64,000 bases of DNA from Desertivirga arenae (lineage in GTDB: Bacteria; Bacteroidota; Bacteroidia; Sphingobacteriales; Sphingobacteriaceae). The translations under genes and the position numbers were made by a program. The stretch spans positions 174,618 through 238,617 of the forward strand of contig NZ_JAFEWE010000002.1 in the NCBI RefSeq assembly GCF_017355785.1. The letters are read 5' to 3'. Under the pieces are notes generated by a model. It was not told where the DNA came from. It ran no database searches and was given only the letters and a program-made list of their open reading frames with translations. Positions 1 to 8,725 of this stretch are shown piece after piece. How positions within the stretch are numbered: position 1 is the first letter of the stretch; every line of letters starts with the position of its first letter.

Positions 1-1455
1 TAATTTCCTCAATTCCGAGGTGATCTCCTGATGAACAGTGAACAAACTATGATCGCAGTAAATCTCAGAAGTTTTTTCGTTAAAGTTTCCGGTTGAAAGA
101 TTTGCATAATGAACGAGGTTTCCTTTTTCCTTCCGGGTAACAAGACAGACTTTGGAATGGACCTTATAATCCAGAAGACCATAATTTACCAATACCCCAC
201 CCTCTTCGAGTCTGTTTGTCCACTTGATATTATTTTCTTCGTCGAAGCGTGCTTTCAATTCCACCAGGCAATTCACCTTTTTGCCATTTTTAGCGGCATT
301 AATTAAGGCATTGATAATGCGGGAATTTCTTGCAAGCCTGTATAAGGCGATGTTGATTTCGGTTACCTTTGGATCTATTGCAGCTTCCCTCAGGAAGTGA
401 ATAATGTAGTCGAAAGACTGATAAGGTAAGCTGATCAGATAGTCTCTTTTTGCGATCTGGTTGAAAATACTTCTACCCGGATCAAGTCCCCTAACCGGCA
501 GTACAGGGTCTTTGGGATACTCCAGTTCCTTTCTTCCTACATTGGGAAAACTGATAAAGTCTTTAAAATTATGATAGCGGTTACCAGGGATAAGCCCATC
601 GGCGCTCAGGTGTAATTTCTCGACCAGATAGGTAAGCATATCAAGAGGCATGTTGTTATCATACAACAAGCGCATTGGTTTGCCTTTTTTCCGTTTCTGC
701 AAACTTTTACTGAGCGCTTCGATAAACTTCTCACTTACGCTTTTATCAAGCTCAAGCTCCGCATCTCTGGTAACTTGTATAGAGTAGGCCTCAATAGAGG
801 TGTACTCAAAAATGAAAAAGATCTGATCCAGGCAATACCTGATAATATCATCCAAAAGGATAATAAACTTCAGGTTATTCGTTTCGGGCAAGACTATAAA
901 GCGTTCAAGGCTGTCGGTAGGTATTTCTATAAGACTGTATTTGACCTTCTCATTTTCCTTTGCCAGCTTAACCAGAAAGTAAATAGCCCGATCCTTCAAT
1001 TCCGGAAACGGCTTATCGTCTTCGAGCATTAGAGGCACGAGTGTTGACAAAAGTTTTACCCTGAAATAGTTTCTTAAAAACTCTCCCCTGGTTACGTTAA
1101 GTTGCTTCTCGTTAATGATAAATATCTTTTCCTCCGCCAGCTCTTTGATGATCTCATCCTCAAACAAATGATTGAACCGGCGCTCTTGCCTTACAACGAT
1201 CTCCTTGATCTGTTTAAGTATCTTTTTGGGATTGTATCCAAAAAGCTCCTTAGCCTTAGTATTTACATTAGCAAGCCTGTTAAGCGTGGGAACTCTGACA
1301 CGGTAAAATTCGTCGAGGTTGGATGAGAAAATAGCAAGGAAACGAATGCGTTCAATTAAAGGCACACTTTTATCCGCAGCCTCTTGTAATACCCTCTCAT
1401 TGAAGTACAACCAGCTAATTTCACGATTCGTAAAGAGTATCTTTTGCTTGGGCAT
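1..1455 (-). CDS. ppk1: Polyphosphate kinase 1, 5' part (runs off the window)
   Basis: Catalyses reversible transfer of the ATP gamma-phosphate onto inorganic polyphosphate. The reading frame is open from the ATG at 1455 to base 1, giving the first 485 of an expected ~690 residues. The N-terminus (MPKQKILFTNREISWLYFNE) and FSSNLDEFYRVRVP are typical PPK1 N-domain sequence. The motif VHSKVCLV carries His433, which matches the autophosphorylated histidine of the family (His435 in E. coli). FNEKTSEIYCDHSLFT follows near the window edge. The gene starts only 13 nt downstream of a terminator-like hairpin (1468-1494). Family assignment is firm; the C-terminal domain is outside the window. Confidence 0.95.
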   Translation of the reverse strand, partial: MPKQKILFTNREISWLYFNERVLQEAADKSVPLIERIRFLAIFSSNLDEFYRVRVPTLNRLANVNTKAKELFGYNPKKILKQIKEIVVRQERRFNHLFEDEIIKELAEEKIFIINEKQLNVTRGEFLRNYFRVKLLSTLVPLMLEDDKPFPELKDRAIYFLVKLAKENEKVKYSLIEIPTDSLERFIVLPETNNLKFIILLDDIIRYCLDQIFFIFEYTSIEAYSIQVTRDAELELDKSVSEKFIEALSKSLQKRKKGKPMRLLYDNNMPLDMLTYLVEKLHLSADGLIPGNRYHNFKDFISFPNVGRKELEYPKDPVLPVRGLDPGRSIFNQIAKRDYLISLPYQSFDYIIHFLREAAIDPKVTEINIALYRLARNSRIINALINAAKNGKKVNCLVELKARFDEENNIKWTNRLEEGGVLVNYGLLDYKVHSKVCLVTRKEKGNLVHYANLSTGNFNEKTSEIYCDHSLFTVHQEITSELRKL

Positions 1456-1467
1456 TGAAAATTAAAA

Positions 1468-1494
1468 CAGTCCCGCACAAAGAAGCCGGGACTG
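1468..1494 (-). terminator. Intrinsic terminator between the H1-like gene and ppk1
   Basis: Perfect 8-bp stem CAGTCCCG/CGGGACTG with an 11-nt loop. On the minus strand it is followed by TTTTAATTTT. It lies 62 nt after the stop of the H1-like gene and 13 nt before the ppk1 ATG, so it ends the upstream transcript and may also form part of the ppk1 leader. Confidence 0.7.
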
Positions 1495-1555
1495 CAAATC
1501 TGTATAATTAATTGTTAAGTTAATATTAATTCACGCAAACCTATTAACAAAGCTT

Positions 1556-2200
1556 TTATTCCTGGTCGGTTGTATCGCTTTCTTTCGAAAGATTTTCTTC
1601 AGGTGCCGGTTCAGCTTCAGTCTTCTTTGATGCTGCAGGTTTACGTATACGTTTAACGGGAGATTTTGCGGCCTGGCCAGCAGTGGCTGAAGCCGCTTTC
1701 GGCCTTCCCTTCGCAGCAGCAGGCTTTTCCTCAGGTTTAGTTCCCGCCTGACTTACTGCTTTCGTCCTGGTTCTGACGCGCTTATTAGTTTCAGCCTGTA
1801 ATTCATCAACCGGAGTAACCTCTTGTTTAGGCGCGTCTGCAGGTTTAGTCTTTCTACCCGCAACTTTAGCTACTACTTTTTCAGCTCGTATCTTTTCCTC
1901 CTCCTTCTTCGGAGATCTCTCCTCCACCTTAGCTACTACAGATTTTTTAGTTTTTTTCCTGGCAGCCTTTCGCTCTTCTTCCTTTGCTTTTTTGATCCTT
2001 TCAGATAGCTTATCAGCTACCTGCTTACTCATTTTTTTTATATCCTTAGCAATCCGTTCCGCATCGTGCCCTAAAGTATTTACAGCATCCAGAAATTTCT
2101 GAGCTAAACCACTTTCAAGCTCTTTCCTTTCTGCCTTCTTTACACTTTTTTTAGCAGACTTGCCTGATTCAGTTTTCTTCTTCATGCTTTTTATTTTCAT
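1556..2200 (-). CDS. Lysine/alanine-rich histone H1-like basic protein
   Basis: About 214 residues, very rich in Lys, Ala, Glu and Pro, with no membrane segment or enzyme motif. Residues ~25-75 could form an amphipathic helix or coiled coil (LAQKFLDAVNTLGHDAERIA, KQVADKLSERIKKAKEEE). The rest is low-complexity with KK, AAK and KPA repeats, resembling histone H1-like or phasin-like proteins, and is probably disordered. I chose the ATG at 2200; an upstream TTG and a downstream ATG (2185) are alternatives. Binding to nucleic acid or polyphosphate is inference from charge. Adjacency to ppk1 is suggestive because polyphosphate interacts with Lys-rich tails. Confidence 0.75.
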   Translation of the reverse strand: MKIKSMKKKTESGKSAKKSVKKAERKELESGLAQKFLDAVNTLGHDAERIAKDIKKMSKQVADKLSERIKKAKEEERKAARKKTKKSVVAKVEERSPKKEEEKIRAEKVVAKVAGRKTKPADAPKQEVTPVDELQAETNKRVRTRTKAVSQAGTKPEEKPAAAKGRPKAASATAGQAAKSPVKRIRKPAASKKTEAEPAPEENLSKESDTTDQE

Positions 2201-2273
2201 AAATACTTTTGTTAACAAATTTGTTTTATTATTAAATCTAAGGACATATTTTTAACGCCTTAAATCATTGTAT

Positions 2274-2765
2274 ATGCCTTCATTTGATATAGTAAGTAAG
2301 ATTGATGCACAGACACTGGATAACGCTATCAATAACGCTAAAAAAGAAATTTTGAACCGTTTTGATTTTAGTGATTCCAAAAGCACGGTCGAACTTGATA
2401 AAAAAACGAATCAGATAACTATCGTTACTGAAAACGACATGCGCCTGAAAGCTATTCAGGATTCCATTATTTCACGTATGGTTAAGCAAAGCCTGGATCC
2501 AAAAGCCCTTGATATGGGAAAGGAGCAGTATGCCTCAGGAAATATGCTGAGAAAGGAGATCAAGATCAAAGAAGGTATTGACAAAGACGCCGCTAAAAAA
2601 ATTGTGAAAGCCATTAAGGATAGCGGACTTAAAGTACAAGCTTCTATTATGGATGATCAGGTTCGTGTACAGGCAAAGAAAATTGACGATTTGCAGGCAG
2701 TTATAGCACTATGCCGGAAAGATGATTTCGGTCAGCCATTGCAGTATATTAATATGAGGGCTTAA
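2274..2765 (+). CDS. yajQ: YajQ family nucleotide-binding (cyclic di-GMP-binding type) protein
   Basis: 163 residues covering the full family length. The N-terminus MPSFDIVSKID and the segment DKKTNQITIVTENDMRLKAI are diagnostic, as is the end of the protein (VIALCRKDDFGQPLQYINMR). Family members bind nucleotides or c-di-GMP and act with transcription factors, but the target here is unknown. I chose ATG 2274 over the in-frame TTG at 2268 because MPSFDI is the conserved family start. A GNAT gene follows 11 nt downstream, so the two may be co-transcribed. Confidence 0.93.
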   Translation: MPSFDIVSKIDAQTLDNAINNAKKEILNRFDFSDSKSTVELDKKTNQITIVTENDMRLKAIQDSIISRMVKQSLDPKALDMGKEQYASGNMLRKEIKIKEGIDKDAAKKIVKAIKDSGLKVQASIMDDQVRVQAKKIDDLQAVIALCRKDDFGQPLQYINMRA

Positions 2766-2776
2766 GGGAACTTAAA

Positions 2777-3211
2777 ATGCCACAACTACTGATCTCTACA
2801 GATAAAACAAAACTAGACATTCCGCTGATTCACTCGTATTTGAGCAAGGAATCTTATTGGGCTAAGGATATTCCACTCGAGATTGTAGAACGAGCCATAG
2901 AAAATTCCCTGTGCTTCGGTGTTTATCTGGATGAAAAGCAGATCGGCTTTGCCAGGATAATGTCTGACTATGCTACGTTCGCATACCTTGCTGACGTCTT
3001 TGTGCTTCCTCAATACCGTAAGAAAGGTGTTTCTAAAAAGCTGATGGAGTTTATAAAAGAGCACCCTTCTTTACAAGGATTGAGAAGATGGATGCTTGCA
3101 ACTGCCGATGCACACGGTCTATACAAACAGTTTGGCTTTAAAGCGTTAGAAAGCCCAGACCGGATAATGGAAATAACGAAGCCGGGTATATATTCGGCAG
3201 CCTCTTCCTAA
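2777..3211 (+). CDS. GNAT family N-acetyltransferase
   Basis: 144 residues, a single GNAT domain. The acetyl-CoA-binding beta4-alpha3 segment reads VFVLPQYRKKGVSKKLMEF, with the Q/R-x-x-G-x-x motif at QYRKKG. The C-terminus (HGLYKQFGFKALESPDRIME) is the usual GNAT beta6-beta7 region. The substrate cannot be read from sequence. It starts 11 nt after yajQ. Confidence 0.9.
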   Translation: MPQLLISTDKTKLDIPLIHSYLSKESYWAKDIPLEIVERAIENSLCFGVYLDEKQIGFARIMSDYATFAYLADVFVLPQYRKKGVSKKLMEFIKEHPSLQGLRRWMLATADAHGLYKQFGFKALESPDRIMEITKPGIYSAASS

Positions 3212-3272
3212 TTTAAACCGGACTAAACTTTTTATCCTCATATGTTGTTCTGAAACCACGATAAGAAAACAT

Positions 3273-3728
3273 ATGAAGATAAAAACAGTATTTGAACACA
3301 GTCAGGAAATCCCCACACCTTACACATGTATGGGTCAAAACATCAACCCTCCCATGCAGTTGGAAGATGTACCAACCGGTGCAGAAAGCTTCGTATTAAT
3401 AATTGAAGATGTTGACGCTACTCCAAAGCCATGGACGCATTGGATGGTATTTAACATTCCGGCAGTCACTCAAAATGTGGAAGAAGGTAAAGTACCTGTT
3501 GGCGGAGTAGAGGGCTTATGCAACAATCATACATTTGGATATGAAGGCCCGTGCCCACGTTATTTTCAGGGAACACACCACTACTGGTTCAGAGTATATG
3601 CCTTAGATACCATGTTAGATCTTCCTGCAGCTTCTGAGCGCGAAGACGTTGAAAAAGCAATGGAGGGACATATCTTAGACAAAGCAGAATTACTGGGCCT
3701 TTGCACCCGCCCAGACAATCTCGAATAA
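3273..3728 (+). CDS. YbhB/YbcL family (PEBP-like) protein
   Basis: 151 residues, similar to Raf kinase inhibitor/phosphatidylethanolamine-binding proteins. The ligand-pocket motifs are visible: DVDATPKPWTHWMVFNIP (D-x-D-x-P-like followed by HW) and YEGPCPRYFQGTHHYWFRVY (GPCPP-like motif and the GxHHYWF strand). No signal peptide, so probably cytoplasmic. The cellular role of bacterial members is poorly defined. A glycosyltransferase gene starts 14 nt downstream. Confidence 0.93.
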   Translation: MKIKTVFEHSQEIPTPYTCMGQNINPPMQLEDVPTGAESFVLIIEDVDATPKPWTHWMVFNIPAVTQNVEEGKVPVGGVEGLCNNHTFGYEGPCPRYFQGTHHYWFRVYALDTMLDLPAASEREDVEKAMEGHILDKAELLGLCTRPDNLE

Positions 3729-3742
3729 AAGTACTACTACCT

Positions 3743-4861
3743 ATGACAAACATTTCCAATCCTAAAAAAATAGCTGTTTTAAGAGCTAATGCTCTGGGCG
3801 ACTATATATTTGTATTGCCGGCACTACAGGCTTTACGAGAAAAATTTCCGGAAGCCGAAATGGTGCTGCTGGGAAAACCCTGGCACAAAGAATATCTGGA
3901 GGGTAGGCCTGGACCAGTAAACCGGGTTATTGTAGTGCCCCCCTACCCTGGTATAAGCGAGCGTGAGGGCTTTGAGGCCGACCAAAACGAAATGAATGCC
4001 TTTTATGAGGAGATGAAAAAGGAACAGTTCGACATCGCCTTTCAGCTTCACGGTGGCGGTGGCAACTCTAACCCCTTCATACTTAAACTCGGGGCAAAAC
4101 TTACTGTTGGACTAAAAACTCCGTTTGCTGCAGCATTAGATATATCAGTGCCTTATGTTTATTACTTCAGTGAAGTTTTACGATATCTTGAAGTGGTTGC
4201 AAAGGTAGGGGCTAAAACAACAGAAATAGAACCTGTAACAAGCGCGATGGAGGAAGATTTGGAGGAAGCAAGGAATGTTATTGGATTCCCCGACAAACCG
4301 ATTGCAGTAATCCATCCGGGAGCTTCAGATCTTCGTCGCCGCTGGCCAGCGGAAAATTTCGCCCTGATCGCAGATGATCTTGTATCCAGAGGGTACAAGG
4401 TATATATAACGGGTGTTCCCTCTGAGCAGGAAGTTGTTGATAAAGTTATGCAACATGTAGGAGTGAAAGAGGAGGTTGTCAATCTATGTAATAAATTGAA
4501 ACTGTCGGGAATGACCGGATTGCTGTCTCTGGCAGATCTACTAATTTCAAATGATACGGGACCTTTACATCTTGCACGTGCTTTACAAACTCCTACCGTC
4601 GGCATTTATTGGTTCGGTAACTTAATTACCGGCCTTCCAATGAGCACAAGTTACAACAGATCCCTTTTATCAGGAATTCTGAATTGCCCTTTATGCGGAC
4701 TTGCCTCTGCCCGCTTTGGAAAAGACGATCCGGGTACCTGTAAGCACGAAGCTTCTTTTGTAGCAGAAGTGAGTGTTGATGCTGTTAAGGAAGCCATAGA
4801 GGAGTTAATTGAATTAAGAATCCCGGAGGAAAAAATAGTAACACAATCAGAAGCAGCATAA
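3743..4861 (+). CDS. Glycosyltransferase family 9 (ADP-heptosyltransferase-like)
   Basis: 372 residues with a GT-B fold. The N-terminus KIAVLRANALGDYIFVLPAL is the heptosyltransferase start motif (R-x-x-x-x-GD). The C-terminal donor-binding region has VIHPGASDLRRRWPAENFA and SNDTGPLHLARALQTPTVGI. It probably adds a sugar to lipopolysaccharide core or another glycan; donor and acceptor are not known. I chose ATG 3743 over an in-frame start at 3701 that lies inside the PEBP gene. It is followed after 2 nt by a GT2 gene, so the two are an operon. Confidence 0.93.
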   Translation: MTNISNPKKIAVLRANALGDYIFVLPALQALREKFPEAEMVLLGKPWHKEYLEGRPGPVNRVIVVPPYPGISEREGFEADQNEMNAFYEEMKKEQFDIAFQLHGGGGNSNPFILKLGAKLTVGLKTPFAAALDISVPYVYYFSEVLRYLEVVAKVGAKTTEIEPVTSAMEEDLEEARNVIGFPDKPIAVIHPGASDLRRRWPAENFALIADDLVSRGYKVYITGVPSEQEVVDKVMQHVGVKEEVVNLCNKLKLSGMTGLLSLADLLISNDTGPLHLARALQTPTVGIYWFGNLITGLPMSTSYNRSLLSGILNCPLCGLASARFGKDDPGTCKHEASFVAEVSVDAVKEAIEELIELRIPEEKIVTQSEAA

Positions 4862-4863
4862 TC

Positions 4864-5670
4864 ATGAAAGTATCTGTATTAATCCCTACATACAACCGAC
4901 CTAATGCCCTGGTTGCAACCTTAACGGCACTTTCGGCCCAAACGTTTAAAGATTTTGAAGTGGTGGTATCAGACCAAAGCGATGTTTTTGCCGGTGATGA
5001 TCAGACTATTCAAACTATTAGCCGCTTAATTGAATTTCACGGAAATCCTATAAAGATCCTTCAAAACTTTCCCAAAAAGGGAATTGCGCATCAGAGGCAG
5101 TTCCTTCTGGAGAACTCTTCTGGAGAGTATTCTTTATTTCTGGATGATGATGTAGTATTGGAACCGGATGTTATTGCACGTATGGTCCAGGCTTTGGAAG
5201 AAGAAAAAACAGGTTTTGCTGGTATGGCTTTGATAGGCCTAAGCTATCTTGATGATGTAAGACCCCATCAACAGCTTATCGAGTTTTGGGAAGGTGAGGT
5301 ACAACCTGAAGTTGTACGCCCGGGAACAGAGAAATGGCAACGTTATCCTCTTCATAATGCGGCAAACATTCACCACGTTGCGGAACGACTAAATATCAGC
5401 GCTGATGATCAGAAAAAGTATAAGGTTGCCTGGGTAGGTGGCTGTATCCTTTATGACACTGCTAAACTGAAAGAGACGGGAGGTTTTGATTTTTGGGAAG
5501 AATTACCTGAAGAACATTGTGGAGAGGATGTTCTTGCACAGGTTCGATTAATGGAAAAGTACGGTGGCTTTGGAATTATTCCGTCCGGAGCTTATCATCT
5601 GGAGTTGCCTACCACTATTGAAAACAGGGAAGTTAATGCTCCTGAATTCTTCCTAAGCAAGAGTGCCTAA
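4864..5670 (+). CDS. Glycosyltransferase family 2
   Basis: 268 residues with a GT-A fold: MKVSVLIPTYNRPNALVATL at the start, VVVSDQSD, and the metal-binding DxD-type motif LFLDDDVVLEPDVIARM. AWVGGCILYDTAKLKETGGF corresponds to the acceptor-side GGxxxx/GGFD region. No membrane segments. The ATG is 2 nt after the GT9 stop, so they are translated from one message and probably work on the same glycan. A long hairpin (5689-5736) follows the gene. Confidence 0.92.
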   Translation: MKVSVLIPTYNRPNALVATLTALSAQTFKDFEVVVSDQSDVFAGDDQTIQTISRLIEFHGNPIKILQNFPKKGIAHQRQFLLENSSGEYSLFLDDDVVLEPDVIARMVQALEEEKTGFAGMALIGLSYLDDVRPHQQLIEFWEGEVQPEVVRPGTEKWQRYPLHNAANIHHVAERLNISADDQKKYKVAWVGGCILYDTAKLKETGGFDFWEELPEEHCGEDVLAQVRLMEKYGGFGIIPSGAYHLELPTTIENREVNAPEFFLSKSA

Positions 5671-5688
5671 GCATTTACGGTTGTAGGA

Positions 5689-5736
5689 TAACTATGGTCT
5701 TAACGAGGTAAATCAACTACGTTAAGACCATAGTTA
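5689..5736. terminator. 17-bp perfect hairpin between convergent glycosyltransferase genes
   Basis: The arm TAACTATGGTCTTAACG (5689-5705) is repeated exactly inverted at 5720-5736 around a 14-nt loop. It lies between two convergent genes, so it can serve transcripts from both sides. The stem is only moderately GC-rich and no T-run follows it, so intrinsic termination is inferred from position. Confidence 0.5.
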
Positions 5737-5755
5737 ATATTGGGGTTACTTGCGA

Positions 5756-7612
5756 TCAGGCACTTGCTTTACTTGTTATTTCCCTGGCCTTCCGTGCAGC
5801 GATTACTTCCCTGAAGAAAGCTATGAGGTCTGAAGTATGTTGGTCAAACGAGAAACTAAACCTTTTTTCCCAAACATTCTTTCTGATCTGGTCAAGCGTT
5901 TCTTTATCCTTGAGTTGTTCCGCCAAGTCGTTCATCGTATTAAAAAACACACCTAGTCCCTCTTGTTTAACCAGGGTCTGAGTAGCCACGATATGACCAG
6001 TATTATCCCTTTGGAGCATTGGTAAACCTGCAACAGCTAAGGTAGCCATCCGTGCAGGGTAATTAAGATCGTCCCAGTTTGCACGCATAAGCTCTCCGTT
6101 ATTCTCGCTCTGGAAAAAGTGCAGCCATCCCGCATCGTACTGAGAAAACTCCTTTACCCAGTTTTCCTGGGTAACATTAGAATGAGTGTGAAGATAACCC
6201 GGTGCCATCAGATGTGTCTTCTCTATCCACTGCTTCCATTGGCCGTGAGTAAAATCTCCGTAGAAATGCAGGTGAATCTTATGTTCCGCCAATTCGGCTA
6301 CGGTATGAGGATGTAACCCTATAGGTCGCCCCGGCACTACCGTATGGATCTCTCCATCGATCTCTGATAATCTTGGAGAAAGCTCTGTTTTAAACCATTC
6401 TTTTTTAGGTAGATCTCCGTCGAGTATAAAATCATTATCCGCTTCCGGCGGAAGGAACTGCGCAAACCAGTCTCTCATCTCAGGACTGGAATAGATCTGG
6501 CCATCCGACTTGGAATACAGATCTATTAGTTCATTCCAGGTGCCTTTTTCAAGACAAATAAAGGGACCCTCTTTAAAATGCCATACAAACGGAATTCCAG
6601 GATTATTTATTAAAACTTCATGTGCAACCGGTACCGCCTGCCAGTTGAGCAAGGCGTAAATAATATCTGGCTGGATCTCTTCTATTCTCTTCTGCCAATT
6701 CTCATAAGGAATATCTTCTACATGGCCGAAAGGTAAGGGGCCTACTGAATTATACCAATAAGGGTCCTTCATCCATAAGCCGTAAAGCTTATGCCCTTGT
6801 TCCTCCAAGGCTAATATCCGTTCGGAGTTATAGGCAAGTTCACCTACTATCAAAATTTTAAGACCATCTTCAGAATGTGGAGTATCTCTTCTGTTACGAA
6901 AACGTTCGAAATAAGAAACCTCATCTATAAAATTACCTACCGTTGTGTGATAGCGAAGAGGCTGTTTCACTTTATAGTGCAGCTTGTAGGGGTTTATGCC
7001 TCCGATCGGCTCCTGCAGGATCTTATGCCGCTGCTGTGGATGATCTACCCACTCGCAGCTTACTTCATTCGTTGGAACAGCAAGGCCTCGTTGCAATAAA
7101 GTATTCCAGAACATCCTGTCAAGATTATCCGTTACCAGCTCATCCCTTTCTATCCATTTGTCGGCAGTCTTACGGTGAAGGACCTGAACTAACTGAAACC
7201 AGAAGTTTTCCAGTTTCTGAGGACAAGAGCGATTATAATGATGCCTCATTCCGGAAAAAACCATAGTGGCATCCGGGTTTTCTACAAGCTTGTCATATAA
7301 AGATTGCAGGTGGTTTTTATAGTAAAGGTCGTCTGCAGGCAAATAAGCAATGAATTCTTGCCTTGCATTTTCCAATCCCTTATTTAAGCAAAAACCAAGT
7401 CCTTTGTTCACTGGATTAACAAAATAGCGGATTCTTTGATCTGCAAGATAAGGACTGATAAGATCTTCCAGATGATCAGAAGAACCATCGTTTATTAATA
7501 ACAATTCCCAATTGCTGAACTCCTGACTTCTAAGGCTTTCTATTGCCCTTAAAATAAAAGAAGCCTGGTTATATACAGGCATTATTACAGATATTCCATT
7601 ATTTTCCTTCAT
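5756..7612 (-). CDS. Two-domain glycosyltransferase (GT2 plus C-terminal GT-B-like domain)
   Basis: 618 residues. Residues ~1-230 are a GT-A/GT2 domain (GISVIMPVYNQASFILRAIE, LLLINDGSSDH, FIAYLPADDLYYKNHL). From ~250 the protein changes to a GT-B-like region beginning LKILIVGELAYNSERILALE and including EEIQPDIIYALLNW, GIPFVWHFKEGPF and a C-terminal LATLAVAGLPMLQ segment, as in GT4-type donor sites. No signal peptide or TM helix. It is convergent with the GT9-GT2 pair and probably belongs to the same surface glycan pathway. Donor and acceptor are unknown, and the C-terminal half is assigned only by pattern. Confidence 0.85.
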   Translation of the reverse strand: MKENNGISVIMPVYNQASFILRAIESLRSQEFSNWELLLINDGSSDHLEDLISPYLADQRIRYFVNPVNKGLGFCLNKGLENARQEFIAYLPADDLYYKNHLQSLYDKLVENPDATMVFSGMRHHYNRSCPQKLENFWFQLVQVLHRKTADKWIERDELVTDNLDRMFWNTLLQRGLAVPTNEVSCEWVDHPQQRHKILQEPIGGINPYKLHYKVKQPLRYHTTVGNFIDEVSYFERFRNRRDTPHSEDGLKILIVGELAYNSERILALEEQGHKLYGLWMKDPYWYNSVGPLPFGHVEDIPYENWQKRIEEIQPDIIYALLNWQAVPVAHEVLINNPGIPFVWHFKEGPFICLEKGTWNELIDLYSKSDGQIYSSPEMRDWFAQFLPPEADNDFILDGDLPKKEWFKTELSPRLSEIDGEIHTVVPGRPIGLHPHTVAELAEHKIHLHFYGDFTHGQWKQWIEKTHLMAPGYLHTHSNVTQENWVKEFSQYDAGWLHFFQSENNGELMRANWDDLNYPARMATLAVAGLPMLQRDNTGHIVATQTLVKQEGLGVFFNTMNDLAEQLKDKETLDQIRKNVWEKRFSFSFDQHTSDLIAFFREVIAARKAREITSKASA

Positions 7613-7714
7613 TATTTTAAAAAAATTAACTCAGAACACTAACCTTGCTATTTGCGCCAATGTTTGAGTTAACTCTTTTTTGTTCCTTTAAAAAGTATTT
7701 ATACCGACAAAAAA

Positions 7715-8557
7715 TCACTTTTTTAAATCCCTTTTGAAAGCCGTCGGAGTTTGTCCGGTATGTTTTTTAAAGATCCGGTTAAAATGGCTTTGATCTGAAA
7801 ATCCTGTCAGATAGGCAATTTCGGTAAGAGCATACTCAGACTCCTTCAAATAAGCTATCGCTTTTTCTATCCTCAATTTCCTGATATAATCCCCAAAGGT
7901 GAGATTATCAAAGTGTTTACTAAATTCCCTCGAAAGATATGCCGGATGAATATTTAACTCTTTTGAAATATCTGAAAGGCTCAATGACAAATTGGTATCG
8001 ATCTGATCCTGAATGGCATCCTTTATTTCCTTCACCCATTTAGGGGCTTTCCTACCCTTTCCATAGCCCTCCTCGAGCAACTTGTTGTAGACCTGTAACA
8101 ACAGCTGTTCGTTCTTACCCTCGGTATGCTTAACATTCTGTAAATGCTTAGCCCAGGAATATAAGGCGTCATAAATGAGCATTCCAGCCTGGAGCAATTC
8201 CTGATCATCCTTAATATTATAAGCCATACCAGCAGAAATGGCCCAAAGCCCAGCTGCCTGAACTGCAAAATCATGCCGGTCAGTATCAGCCCCTCTAACG
8301 ATAAGAGCCATGGTGTGAATTGCGGGGTCCTTTATTTCATGTTTCTTTACTAAATAGTCGAATGTACATTCATCCTGGTAATGGGTATATTCAACGTCGG
8401 GTATGTCAAAAGGGGTGGCTTCCAGCTCTGTAGCTAATCTCTTAACATCGGCAAAAGGCACATATAGGAATTCGGCTTCAGGATCAATAAAATTCCTGAT
8501 CAGCCATGGACATGCAATCCTATCAATTTTAGGTCTTTCTCTGGTAATCCACTTCAT
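7715..8557 (-). CDS. ChrB-like domain fused to an AraC-type DNA-binding domain
   Basis: 280 residues. Residues 1-~150 match the C-terminal domain of chromate-resistance protein ChrB: KWITRERPKIDRIACPWLIR, VEYTHYQDECTFDYLVKKH, MALIVRGADTDRH. Residues ~185-280 form a double HTH AraC domain (LSDISKELNIHPAYLSREFS; ALTEIAYLTGFSDQSHFNRI; FKKHTGQTPTAFKR). ChrB proteins act in chromate response, and the AraC part should bind DNA, so a metal/oxyanion-sensing regulator is a reasonable inference. No chrA transporter is in the window. The divergent neighbour is a histidine kinase. A palindrome lies in the promoter spacer (8617-8630). Confidence 0.9.
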   Translation of the reverse strand: MKWITRERPKIDRIACPWLIRNFIDPEAEFLYVPFADVKRLATELEATPFDIPDVEYTHYQDECTFDYLVKKHEIKDPAIHTMALIVRGADTDRHDFAVQAAGLWAISAGMAYNIKDDQELLQAGMLIYDALYSWAKHLQNVKHTEGKNEQLLLQVYNKLLEEGYGKGRKAPKWVKEIKDAIQDQIDTNLSLSLSDISKELNIHPAYLSREFSKHFDNLTFGDYIRKLRIEKAIAYLKESEYALTEIAYLTGFSDQSHFNRIFKKHTGQTPTAFKRDLKK

Positions 8558-8605
8558 CTCTTCTCTAGTATAAGCTTTTACATTTCAATTATTGCAAGGG
8601 AAGGG

Positions 8606-8630
8606 CAAAAATAAATCATGTTAGAACATG
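8606..8630 (-). promoter_or_regulatory. Promoter -7 box with an embedded palindrome for the ChrB/AraC gene
   Basis: On the minus strand TATTTTTG (8613 to 8606) fits the Bacteroidota -7 consensus TAnnTTTG. Just upstream, in the spacer, is the dyad CATGTT-AG-AACATG (8617-8630). A spacer palindrome is a plausible operator for autoregulation; this is inference. Confidence 0.45.
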
Positions 8631-8725
8631 TTTTTCTCACCCTTACTAAATTTTTCATAATTATTACACAATCCTTAAGCTAATAAAACTTTTTAACTAC
8701 CTATTTATTAATCATTTATCGCTCA

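Noticed and set aside
4162-4605. 147-codon frame antisense to the GT9 gene
   Set aside because: Shadow of a clear heptosyltransferase-like gene; Ser/Thr-rich composition typical of antisense translation.
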